Source: an uncultured Dorea sp. | GTDB taxonomy: Bacteria > Bacillota > Clostridia > Lachnospirales > Lachnospiraceae | Direction of reading: 5' to 3' | DNA: 13,128 nucleotides | NCBI GenBank assembly: GCA_910584265.1 | Contig: CAJTZE010000064.1 | Span: forward strand, 1-13,128 | Part shown: positions 1 to 6,584 of the stretch, one piece after another | Layout: each line of letters starts with the position of its first letter | How positions within the stretch are numbered: position 1 is the first letter of the stretch | Translations under genes and position numbers: made by a program | Notes under the pieces: model-generated | What the model saw: the letters and a program-made list of their open reading frames with translations, nothing else | The model's database searches: none | Told to the model about the DNA's origin: nothing

Positions 1-66
1 TGGCTCAGTCGGTAGAGCGTCGCCTTGGTAAGGCGGAGGTCGGCGGTTCGATTCCGCTCGACAGCT
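1..66 (+). tRNA. tRNA-Thr (GGU anticodon), 5' end cut off by window edge
   Basis: The sequence folds as a tRNA lacking its first seven acceptor bases. The D arm starts at 3-6 (GCTC). The anticodon stem pairs 20-24 with 32-36 around the loop TTGGTAA, giving anticodon GGT at 27-29, which reads the ACC threonine codon. The T arm is 42-46 and 54-58 around TTCGATT. The 3' acceptor strand is 59-65, followed by discriminator T66. CCA is not encoded. The missing 5' acceptor strand would be predicted as GCTGTCG. The gene converges on sigH and shares a hairpin terminator with it. Confidence 0.93.
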
Positions 67-83
67 TTCATAATTTGAGAAAA

Positions 84-123
84 AGAAGACTTTTCGGATT
101 CTGTATTCCGAAAAGTCTTTTTT
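84..123. terminator. Bidirectional intrinsic terminator between tRNA-Thr and sigH
   Basis: A perfect 13-bp stem pairs 86-98 with 107-119 around an 8-nt loop. On the + strand it runs into six T residues (118-123), as expected for the end of the tRNA transcript. On the - strand it is followed by CTTCTTTTTCTC and lies just past the sigH stop, so it probably also ends the cysE-sigH operon. The sigH stop codon (122-124) touches the foot of the stem. Confidence 0.88.
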
Positions 124-733
124 ATTCCCGCTCACCAAGCAACTTCCAGGTCTTTGCCTTAATCCTCTGGAGGGCATTGTCCACAGTCTTCGGGCTTTTA
201 TGTATCAATTCTGCAATGGTTCTATAATCCGTCCCAAGAAGATGCAGATACATAACTCTCCGCTCCAGCCCGCTGAGCCTTTCCTCCAGTTCTGTCTCCA
301 AGCCCTGCATATTCTCCCGGTTTATTATGGCATGCTCCGGGTTGCTTTCCTCGCCTGCCTCAATGGTATCCAGCACCCGGCCTTTTTTTCCTTCCTCGGC
401 CTCCTCATACAGAGAAATATAGGAGTTCAGCGGTATATGCTTCTTTCGTTTTGAGGCTTCGATGGCGCTGTACATCTGCCTGCGGATACACAGCTTCGCA
501 AAGCTGTAAAACGATACCTTCTGCTTTGCATCGTAGTCCTGAACCGCCTTAAACAGTCCGATCATTCCCTCCTGGATCAGATCGTCATTCTCCCCGCCCA
601 GAAGAAAGATTGCTTTTGCTTCTTTGCGCACCAGGTTCTTATACTTTTCCATCAGATAATCCATAATCTCCTTTTCTCCTTCCCGGAGCTTCTGGATTAA
701 TTCTTCATCCGTAAATGTCTCGTACTTTGACAT
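122..733 (-). CDS. sigH: RNA polymerase sigma factor SigH (sigma-30, sporulation/stationary phase)
   Basis: Sigma-70 family factor of the SigH type. In Bacillus it directs early stationary-phase and sporulation genes, including spo0A-pathway genes. From the ATG at 733 it is 203 aa, close to the family's roughly 210. Sigma region 2 spans about residues 25-105 and includes DDLIQEGMIGLFKAV, the SFYSFAKLCIRRQ segment and KRKKHIPLNS. Region 4 is a helix-turn-helix at about 170-194 (YRTIAELIHKSPKTVDNALQR). The ATG at 733 is chosen because GAGAGG lies 6 nt before it. A GTG at 751 in frame adds 6 residues but has only a weak site. The gene is last in the cysE-cysS-mrnC-rlmB operon, 28 nt after rlmB. 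In B. subtilis rae1/yacP lies between rlmB and sigH, and it is absent here. The family call is firm; sporulation control in this organism is inferred. Confidence 0.93.
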   Translation of the reverse strand: MSKYETFTDEELIQKLREGEKEIMDYLMEKYKNLVRKEAKAIFLLGGENDDLIQEGMIGLFKAVQDYDAKQKVSFYSFAKLCIRRQMYSAIEASKRKKHIPLNSYISLYEEAEEGKKGRVLDTIEAGEESNPEHAIINRENMQGLETELEERLSGLERRVMYLHLLGTDYRTIAELIHKSPKTVDNALQRIKAKTWKLLGERE

Positions 734-761
734 TTCAGGCCTCTCTTTCACTTAAACTCTT

Positions 762-1517
762 TTACAGCATTCTCTGCCTTACAACCTCGTAAGCAAGCAC
801 TCCTGCCGCCACCGACGCATTCAGGGAATCGATATCCCCTTTCATGGGAATGCCCGCCGTAAAATCACAGGCTTCCTTTACAAGACGGCTGACGCCCTCT
901 CCTTCACTGCCGATCACCAACCCGATGGGACCCTTCATATCCAGTTGGTACATCTCTATACCGCCCATATCCGCGCAGACAAACCACAGACCCTGCCGCT
1001 TTAGGTCCTCCATCGTCTTTTTTAAATTGGTCACCTTGGCAACCGGCGTATAATTTAACGCCCCGGCGGAGGTCTTCGCAACCACGGCCGTAAGGCCTGC
1101 GGCACGGCGCTTTGGAATGATCACCCCATGGGCTCCGGCAAGATTGGCAGTACGGATGATCGCCCCCAGGTTATGCGGATCCTCAATATTATCCAGCAGA
1201 ATCAAAAACGGATCCTCTCCCCGCTCTCCGGCAAGTCTCAGCATGTCCTCAACCTCTGCATACTCATAGGCGGCCGCATAAGCAATCACTCCCTGGTGCT
1301 TCCCTGTCTCAGACATCTGAGACAGACGTTCCCTGCTTACAAACTGCAGGATCGTATCATGCTTTTGGGCCTCCCTTATAATCGTGCGGACCGCCCCGTC
1401 CTGACAGCCGTCCAGCACAAACAGCTTGTCAACCGGCTTCCCGGCGCGGAACGCTTCTAATACCGCATTTCTCCCCTCGATCACAAGGCTTTTTACTTCC
1501 ACATTCTTCTCACTCAT
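762..1517 (-). CDS. rlmB: 23S rRNA (guanosine-2251-2'-O)-methyltransferase RlmB, SpoU/TrmH family
   Basis: SAM-dependent 2'-O-methyltransferase of the SPOUT class, expected to methylate G2251 in the peptidyl-transferase P-loop of 23S rRNA. From the ATG at 1517 it is 251 aa, the normal length. An N-terminal RNA-binding SpoU domain covers about residues 12-80 (EGRNAVLEAF at the start). The three trefoil-knot SpoU motifs follow: DNIEDPHNLGAIIRTAN (about 109-125), VIGSEGEGVSRLV (about 201-213) and SLNASVAAGVLAYE (about 231-244). The ATG at 1517 is chosen because AGGGAG sits 5 nt upstream; an in-frame ATG at 1547 has its AG-rich stretch too close. It follows mrnC by 43 nt and precedes sigH by 28 nt. 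TrmH-type tRNA methylation is less likely given the N-terminal domain and the gene order. Confidence 0.93.
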   Translation of the reverse strand: MSEKNVEVKSLVIEGRNAVLEAFRAGKPVDKLFVLDGCQDGAVRTIIREAQKHDTILQFVSRERLSQMSETGKHQGVIAYAAAYEYAEVEDMLRLAGERGEDPFLILLDNIEDPHNLGAIIRTANLAGAHGVIIPKRRAAGLTAVVAKTSAGALNYTPVAKVTNLKKTMEDLKRQGLWFVCADMGGIEMYQLDMKGPIGLVIGSEGEGVSRLVKEACDFTAGIPMKGDIDSLNASVAAGVLAYEVVRQRML

Positions 1518-1560
1518 ACAAACTCCCTGCATACCCTTGTTATGCATCTCTTTCTATATA

Positions 1561-2016
1561 TTAATCTCTCTGTACGTCTTCATCCAGGCTGTCAATTCCT
1601 ATCTTGACCAGCTCCAGCATACGCTGATACTCCCGCTTCAGATACAGATACCCTATTAATGCCTCAAATCCGGTCGCCCTGCGGTAATCCGTCACAGACT
1701 GGTTCTTTGCCGGACTGACAGTTTTAGAATTCCTGCCCCGCTTATATACCTGATGCTCTTCCTCTGTCAGCTTATCCTGCATTGCACGCATCATTTTTGA
1801 CTGGGAGGATGCCTGTACAACCGCGCTCGTTTCTTTATGGAGCTTCTGCACCGGCTTATTTCCCTTATTCAGTACCAGGCTCCTAACCACAAGGTCAAAT
1901 ACCGCATCTCCCAGATACGCCAAAGCAAGAGGTGAATATTCTCTCACATCCACCTCCCGCATCTGAAACAATTCCTGCATAAAGAAATCCAATTCCCAAT
2001 CTATGCCTTTTTCCAT
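1561..2016 (-). CDS. mrnC: Mini-ribonuclease III (MrnC), 23S rRNA maturation
   Basis: A stand-alone RNase III catalytic domain without the dsRNA-binding domain. In Bacillus MrnC matures the ends of 23S precursor rRNA. It is 151 aa, typical of the family. The RNase III signature is YSPLALAYLGDAVFDLVVR at residues 27-45, with acidic residues D37 and D41. A second conserved block, GFEALIGYLYLKR, starts at 116 and carries E118, the expected metal ligand. The ATG at 2016 lies inside the 3' end of cysS (16-nt overlap) with AAGGAG immediately upstream, which suggests translational coupling. Placement between cysS and rlmB matches B. subtilis yazC. Confidence 0.93.
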   Translation of the reverse strand: MEKGIDWELDFFMQELFQMREVDVREYSPLALAYLGDAVFDLVVRSLVLNKGNKPVQKLHKETSAVVQASSQSKMMRAMQDKLTEEEHQVYKRGRNSKTVSPAKNQSVTDYRRATGFEALIGYLYLKREYQRMLELVKIGIDSLDEDVQRD

Positions 2017-3407
2017 TTTACTCCTTCTCTGGTATCCAGAAGCACGATTCCCTTCGCCGCCAGCTCGCCGCGGATCTCGTCTGCCCTCGCAAAATCCTTC
2101 GCCTTCCTTGCCGCCTGACGCTCTGCGATCAGAGCCTCAATCTCCTCATCCAGGATCTCTTCCTTCTTCTCTACGATCAGCCCCAGCACATCCGTTAATT
2201 TCACAAGCAGATCATAAAGCGCCTCCGCATATTCCTTTGACCCTTCTGCATCCGCCGTCGTATTGGCAAATTTCACCAGATCAAATACTGCCGCTATGGC
2301 GTCCGCCGTGTTAAAATCATCCTCCATCGCGGATTCAAAGGCCGTCACAAACTGCGCTGTCTGATCCAGCTTCTCCTTCTCTCCCGCCGTCATGCTCTCT
2401 TTTCCGGCATTCTCAGACAGATACTTCAGATTATCCGCCGCATTCAGAATACGCTCCAGCCCATTCTTTGACGCCTCCATCAGTTCCGCGCTGAAATTCA
2501 GCGGACTCCGGTAGTGGGCGCTCAGCATAAAGAACCGGAGAATCTGCAGGTCATACTGCCCGCTGATCTCACGAACTGTACGGAAATTCCCCAGCGACTT
2601 GCTCATCTTGTGGTTATCAATATTTAAAAACGCATTGTGCATCCAGTATTTGGAAAATTCCTTTCCGTTTGCTGCCTCGCTCTGGGCTATCTCATTCTCA
2701 TGATGGGGAAATACAAGATCCTCTCCTCCCGCATGGATATCAATCTGCTCTCCCAGATATTTCTTCGACATCACCGAGCACTCAATATGCCAGCCCGGAC
2801 GTCCCTCGCTCCACGGAGACTCCCATGCAGGCTCCCCTTCTTTCTTAGGCTTCCACAGCACAAAATCCAGCGGATCCTCCTTCTCATCCTCGCCGCTGAC
2901 CAGAAGCGAACGGTTACCGGAACGCAGATCATCCAGATTCTTATGAGACAGCTTCCCGTAATCTTCAAACTGCCTGGTCCTGAAATACACCGTTCCATTC
3001 TTCTCGTATGCAAATCCCTTCTCGATCAGCGTGCCGATCATATCAAGCATCCCGTCAATCTCCTGAGTCGCAAGCGGATGGGTCGTGGCAGGCTTGATAT
3101 TCATTCCTTCCATATCCTTCTTACATTCTGCAATATATCTTGCAGAAATCTCATTGGCAGACACGCCCTCTTCATTTGCCTTCTTAATAATCTTATCATC
3201 CACATCTGTAAAATTGGACACGTAATTTACATCGTAGCCCTTGTATTCAAAATATCTGCGCACCGTGTCAAATACGATCATCGGTCGTGCATTTCCAATA
3301 TGGATAAAATTGTAAACCGTAGGTCCGCAGACATACATCTTAACCTTTCCTTCCTCCACCGGAACAAATTCTTCTTTTCTCTTAGACATCGTATTATACA
3401 GCTTCAT
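2001..3407 (-). CDS. cysS: Cysteinyl-tRNA synthetase CysS
   Basis: Class I aminoacyl-tRNA synthetase that charges tRNA-Cys with cysteine in the cytoplasm. It is 468 aa, the usual bacterial length. The HIGH-type motif is HIGN at 36-39 and the KMSKS loop is at 267-271. The zinc ligands expected from the E. coli enzyme are all present: C27, C210, H235 and E239. The C-terminal part (about 300-468) is the helical DALR and anticodon-binding region. The ATG at 3407 has AAGGAGAG upstream. The start overlaps the end of cysE by 14 nt and the stop overlaps mrnC by 16 nt, so the three are one translational unit. It is the direct target of the Cys T-box leader upstream of cysE. Confidence 0.97.
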   Translation of the reverse strand: MKLYNTMSKRKEEFVPVEEGKVKMYVCGPTVYNFIHIGNARPMIVFDTVRRYFEYKGYDVNYVSNFTDVDDKIIKKANEEGVSANEISARYIAECKKDMEGMNIKPATTHPLATQEIDGMLDMIGTLIEKGFAYEKNGTVYFRTRQFEDYGKLSHKNLDDLRSGNRSLLVSGEDEKEDPLDFVLWKPKKEGEPAWESPWSEGRPGWHIECSVMSKKYLGEQIDIHAGGEDLVFPHHENEIAQSEAANGKEFSKYWMHNAFLNIDNHKMSKSLGNFRTVREISGQYDLQILRFFMLSAHYRSPLNFSAELMEASKNGLERILNAADNLKYLSENAGKESMTAGEKEKLDQTAQFVTAFESAMEDDFNTADAIAAVFDLVKFANTTADAEGSKEYAEALYDLLVKLTDVLGLIVEKKEEILDEEIEALIAERQAARKAKDFARADEIRGELAAKGIVLLDTREGVKWKKA

Positions 3408-4095
3408 CTTTTCTCTCCTTCTTCGTCTCCTTTGTCTGTGCCAAAGACTTTAATTTACTCTCTAGCTGACTGATCCTCTCCTTCATTCGGACATTGTCTC
3501 TCTGCAGCTGGGTAATATCGCTTGTAACCGGATCCGGAAGATTCACCTGATCCATATCTGAGCGCGGAATCTTCAAATTCCCCATCTTCACGATACGCCC
3601 CGGAACGCCTACCACCGTACAATTGGGCGGCACCTCGTTCAGCACCACGGAGCCTGCTCCGATCTTGGAATTCTCACCAATGGTAAAGGAGCCCAGTACC
3701 TTCGCTCCCGCGCTTACCATCACATTGTCCCTTAGCGTCGGATGCCGCTTCCCCTGCTCCTTGCCGGTTCCCCCAAGGGTCACGCCCTGATAAAGGGTAA
3801 CATTATCCCCAAGCTCCGCCGTCTCGCCGATGATCACGCCGCTGCCATGGTCGATAAAGAGCCGCTTTCCTATGGTTGCCCCCGGATGGATCTCAATTCC
3901 CGTCTTTCTGGCCGCACGCTGGGAAATCCATCTCGCCATAAAGTAATGCTTCTTCAAAAACAGCTTGTGCGCCAGCCGGTAGCTTAAGATCACCTTGAAG
4001 CTGGGATATAAGAATACTTCCATATTCGACTTGATCGCCGGATCCCGTTCCCTGATCACACGGATCTCTTCCTTAATATAGGACATAAATCCCAT
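3394..4095 (-). CDS. cysE: Serine O-acetyltransferase CysE
   Basis: Acetylates L-serine with acetyl-CoA to give O-acetylserine, the first step of cysteine synthesis. It is 233 aa, the short Gram-positive form with a reduced N-terminal helical domain. A left-handed beta-helix of hexapeptide repeats runs from about 65 to 170. Catalytic-site sequences are visible: EIHPGATIG (E68 where E. coli has Asp143), IDHGSGVIIGE with H83, and GVTLGGTG followed by KRHP (R117, H118). The C-terminus (about 190-230) is a charged coiled-coil-like tail rich in Q, E, K and R, longer than the catalytic domain needs and not assigned a role here. The ATG at 4095 has AGGAGAG about 6 nt upstream. It is the first gene of the T-box-controlled operon, followed by cysS with a 14-nt overlap. 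Confidence 0.95.
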   Translation of the reverse strand: MGFMSYIKEEIRVIRERDPAIKSNMEVFLYPSFKVILSYRLAHKLFLKKHYFMARWISQRAARKTGIEIHPGATIGKRLFIDHGSGVIIGETAELGDNVTLYQGVTLGGTGKEQGKRHPTLRDNVMVSAGAKVLGSFTIGENSKIGAGSVVLNEVPPNCTVVGVPGRIVKMGNLKIPRSDMDQVNLPDPVTSDITQLQRDNVRMKERISQLESKLKSLAQTKETKKERKDEAV

Positions 4096-4199
4096 AAATA
4101 TCTCTCCTATCTGATACCTTTTCTACTATACCGCAAAAATCCTTGAATAACATCAAAAATTGAAACCTTCATTCCTTGGAAAACACTCCCCCATGAAAC

Positions 4200-4230
4200 A
4201 AAAAACTCCGTCTCTATACAAGAGACGAAG
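4200..4230 (-). terminator. Intrinsic terminator of the Cys T-box
   Basis: A 10-position stem (4221-4230 with 4206-4215, one mismatch) closes a 5-nt loop and is followed on the - strand by six T residues (4205-4200). Its upstream arm lies directly after the T-box sequence, so it competes with the antiterminator. It is the off state of the leader. Confidence 0.92.
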
Positions 4231-4480
4231 CATCACTCCGCGGTTCCACTCTCATAGAGGGCTTCTCCTATTCGTGATCCTTGTAGAAGCTCCTCCACTC
4301 TATGCGCATAACGTGCGCCCTCCGTACCCGGCTAATCACTGTAATCATCCATCACATAGACACATATGTTTTCACCGGGTCGACTCCCGAATGCACTTCA
4401 GAAATACGCCTCTGAAGACTGCTTCCAGCCAATGACAGTCTCTCTCTGACAGTTCTTTATCTCCTACTCTCTTCGTTCCA
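4200..4480 (-). promoter_or_regulatory. T-box riboswitch leader specific for tRNA-Cys
   Basis: An untranslated leader before cysE that senses uncharged tRNA. Stem I begins near 4476. A lower helix CGAA/TTCG leads to an AGTA on the 5' side facing GAA on the 3' side, the S-turn of the specifier loop. The specifier triplet after that GAA is TGC (4393-4395), a cysteine codon, followed by A. A distal stem I region with AGAGAG and GGCTGGAAG is visible near 4420-4447. The T-box sequence TGGAACCGCGG lies at about 4239-4249; its TGGA can pair with a UCCA tRNA end, matching the U discriminator of tRNA-Cys. Specifier and T-box therefore agree. When tRNA-Cys is uncharged the antiterminator should form and allow reading into cysE-cysS and beyond. 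Confidence 0.95.
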
Positions 4481-4499
4481 AGTCTTTTTGCCTAGAATT

Positions 4500-4528
4500 A
4501 TATTATGCGAATTCCCCGGATTTGTCAA
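4500..4528 (-). promoter_or_regulatory. Sigma-A-type promoter of the T-box/cysE operon
   Basis: A perfect -35 box TTGACA at 4523-4528 is separated by exactly 17 bp from TAATAT at 4500-4505. Transcription would begin near 4493, about 15-20 nt before stem I of the T-box. No other convincing promoter is seen before cysE. Confidence 0.9.
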
Positions 4529-4684
4529 CTGATTTTTTAATCATTTATGTCAGTTTGATTCTTGCTTTTCATTGCATTTCTATAATTTATGTTAATACTA
4601 ATTCTTGTGCATAGTATTATTTATGTAACTCCCGAAGAATCTTTATAGTAATATTTTACATTTTCTTTATCCCGTCCAGCATAC

Positions 4685-4690
4685 TATAAT
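4685..4690 (+). promoter_or_regulatory. Candidate -10 box for the small gene at 4720; AT-rich spacer 4529-4719
   Basis: A perfect TATAAT lies 30 nt before the small rightward gene, but no good -35 box sits 16-18 bp upstream (TTTACA at 4655-4660 is 24 bp away). The overlapping CATACTATA (4680-4688) resembles the CATA-N3-TA -10 box of late sporulation sigma factors, without a clear -35. A second TATAAT lies at 4581-4586, also without a well-spaced -35. An inverted repeat TAATACT/AGTATTA (4593-4599 and 4613-4619) lies between them. The rest of this AT-rich spacer shows nothing else recognisable. Confidence 0.35.
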
Positions 4691-4719
4691 ACATACTCAG
4701 AAAGGCGGTGAAGGAAAGG

Positions 4720-4881
4720 ATGATAGAGATGCCGACAGATATCCAATTCAAATATGAACTCCGCAGAGAACTTACCGAAATCAGGAAACAGCTGCAGTTA
4801 TTGCAGAATAAGGAATACAGCCGGTTAGAACAGCGTTATCTTCAGAAAATCAAGGATATCGAATCCAGTCTACAGGATTAA
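4720..4881 (+). CDS. Small hypothetical protein, 53 aa, helical and charged
   Basis: A short reading frame from ATG 4720 to TAA 4879-4881, preceded by AAGGAAAGG close to the start. A second in-frame ATG at 4729 has that site at better spacing, so the protein may be 50 aa. The product is hydrophilic, with heptad-like Leu/Ile spacing (residues about 9-51, for example YELRRELTEIRKQL and YLQKIKDIESSL), so it is probably one long helix or helical hairpin. It has no signal peptide or membrane segment and only a loose resemblance in size and pattern to Spo0E-like phosphatases, without their SQELD motif. It is transcribed away from the cysE operon and is followed by a possible hairpin terminator. The function is not recognised. 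Confidence 0.55.
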   Translation: MIEMPTDIQFKYELRRELTEIRKQLQLLQNKEYSRLEQRYLQKIKDIESSLQD

Positions 4882-4883
4882 TC

Positions 4884-4914
4884 CTTATCAGCATTCATCT
4901 ATATAGCTGACAAG
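4884..4914 (+). terminator. Possible terminator after the 53-aa gene
   Basis: An inverted repeat pairs 4884-4892 with 4906-4914 (9 positions, one mismatch) a few bases past the stop codon. The downstream sequence is only moderately T-rich (TTCCGTATTTTC), so termination is uncertain. Confidence 0.4.
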
Positions 4915-4964
4915 TTCCGTATTTTCAATATTTTTCAACAGATTATATTTTAAACAAAAGCCAC

Positions 4965-5003
4965 AAGGTACAGGTCTTATTAAGCAGTCAAGACCTGCAC
5001 CTT
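4965..5003 (-). terminator. Terminator of the two-component operon
   Basis: A 14-position stem with one internal mismatch pairs 4965-4978 with 4990-5003 around an 11-nt loop. On the - strand it is followed by GTGGCTTTTGTTT. It lies 15 nt past the histidine kinase stop. On the + strand the following sequence has only a weak T run, so it may also slow transcription from the small gene on that side. Confidence 0.65.
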
Positions 5004-5018
5004 ACACGTTCAGGATTT

Positions 5019-6584
5019 TTAGTTACTGCATTCTACATAAGCAGTCATATTCCCTTCTGCATCCGATGATTGCGCCTTCCGCTTAAACCGCACCTCTGCC
5101 TTAAATAAATCTCCTTCTACCTGAATTTCAAAGGTTCCCTTCTGAAGCTCTGTAAAGCTCTTTGCAATTGCCAGTCCGAGCCCGGACCCTTCTGTATTTC
5201 TGGATGCATCGCCCCGGACAAACCGCTCCGTAAGGTCGGAGGCCTTGACGGTGATTTCCTCTGCCGATACATTCATGACCTGAATCACCGCATTCTGTTC
5301 CTCTGCGTAGATTTTCACATACACTCTGGTGCCTGTAAGAGCATATTTGGACACATTGATCAAAAGATTTTCAAATATCCGGTATGTCTTCTGGCTGTCC
5401 AGCCTGCAGATCAGTTTCTCTTCCGGATAGCTGCACCGAAAGAGAAGCCCTGCCTCTTCAAATTTCTTCTCCATCTCCAGCTTCACCTGCTTAAACAGAT
5501 TTGCCACATCCACATCCATGATCTGAAGAGTAACATTCTGGCTGCTCGCCTTGCTGATTTCAAATAAATCCTCGATCAGAACCTTGAGCCGGAGGGATTT
5601 CCTGTCCAGTATCTCCACATATTCCTTTCGCTTCTCCTCATCCTTCTCCTCCTTGAGAAGATTTACATAGGTTATGATTGCCGTCAAAGGTGTCTTCAGA
5701 TCATGAGATACATTGGTCACAAGCTCTGTCCGCATCCGCTGACTCTGCACTTCCTTTTCCACTGCTTTCTGGTAGCCGTCCTGAATCTTACGGATTTCTT
5801 CTTTAAATGGATTAAAAATCCCAAGATCCTCTGTAATCTCTATATCCAGATCTCCCTCTGCCATCTGGTTCGTGAAATCTAAAAGTCTGGCGTATTTTCC
5901 ACGCAGATCATCAAAATATTTCCGCAAAATACAGAATAGGATAACCGAATATACAAGCAGCGCAAAAATACCAACAAACCACAGGGTACACACCGCTGCT
6001 AATATCATGAAGTTTACTGCCACAATTTTCAGGATGATCCTATTATTCCTTTCGCTAAAATCAATTTCCTCAAAAGAATGATAAAGCCTTGCAATCCCGC
6101 CTCTCGCCTTTGCGGCGCCTGATTTACAGGCTCCAAGGATATTACGGCCATATCTGACGAGCAGGGACCGCTCTCTCATATAAACCCCCAAACCCATCAC
6201 ATATGCCTGACGGAGACATCCCGATACCCAGTAGCTGACCGCCACGCACCCAAATAAAATACATGTGCTGATCCCGTCTGTATAGTATGCATGCAGCAAC
6301 CAGGGCAGATCTCCAAATTGACTAAACAACAATACAACCCAGCCGATTCCTGCCGCCGCCTCAAAGGGCGCCTTAAATATATTCTCGTTTCCGGTTCCAA
6401 AAGACTTAAACAGCGGAAAGATCCATGCCGATGCCGCCGTTGCTGCAAGCGCCGCCAAAATTCCTTGAGCCGCCGCTTCCGTCGAGGGATAAAAGCCGTT
6501 TATAAGAAGGGCTGTAACAAACGCCATGTATCCCATAAGTAATATCACAAATAATTTACGCCTGTTTTTCAATTTTGTATCCAA
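5019..6584 (-). CDS. Membrane sensor histidine kinase, multi-pass, VanS-like core
   Basis: Kinase partner of the response regulator just upstream, 521 aa. Four hydrophobic segments (about 11-31, 38-58, 74-92, 105-124) and a close pair (about 184-203 and 204-221) place the sensor within the membrane, with no large outside domain. A short linker leads to the phosphoacceptor motif VSHDLKTPLT with H294. The N box is FENLLINVSKYAL (404-416). The usual DxGxG (G1) box is not seen where expected; VMNVSAEEI occupies that place, as in a common subgroup of Clostridia kinases. LTERFVRGD (451-459) and GSGLGLAIAK (466-475) follow. The start is uncertain: TTG 6584 lies in the 29-nt overlap with the regulator, with GGGGAG directly against it; TTG 6572 and GTG 6548 are alternatives. 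The signal sensed is unknown. Confidence 0.9.
   Translation of the reverse strand: MDTKLKNRRKLFVILLMGYMAFVTALLINGFYPSTEAAAQGILAALAATAASAWIFPLFKSFGTGNENIFKAPFEAAAGIGWVVLLFSQFGDLPWLLHAYYTDGISTCILFGCVAVSYWVSGCLRQAYVMGLGVYMRERSLLVRYGRNILGACKSGAAKARGGIARLYHSFEEIDFSERNNRIILKIVAVNFMILAAVCTLWFVGIFALLVYSVILFCILRKYFDDLRGKYARLLDFTNQMAEGDLDIEITEDLGIFNPFKEEIRKIQDGYQKAVEKEVQSQRMRTELVTNVSHDLKTPLTAIITYVNLLKEEKDEEKRKEYVEILDRKSLRLKVLIEDLFEISKASSQNVTLQIMDVDVANLFKQVKLEMEKKFEEAGLLFRCSYPEEKLICRLDSQKTYRIFENLLINVSKYALTGTRVYVKIYAEEQNAVIQVMNVSAEEITVKASDLTERFVRGDASRNTEGSGLGLAIAKSFTELQKGTFEIQVEGDLFKAEVRFKRKAQSSDAEGNMTAYVECSN

Noticed and set aside
2637..3473. Long + strand frame (278 codons) opposite cysS and the end of cysE
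   Set aside because: It lies wholly antisense to a complete cysS with all active-site motifs; the translation has no recognisable domain and no ribosome site of note.
4096..4199. Second promoter between the T-box terminator and cysE (TATAGT near 4125)
   Set aside because: No acceptable -35 box at 16-18 bp spacing; it would also bypass T-box control without other evidence.
4720..4881. Assignment of the 53-aa protein to the Spo0E-like phosphatase family
   Set aside because: Size and helical pattern are similar, but the conserved SQELD signature is not present.
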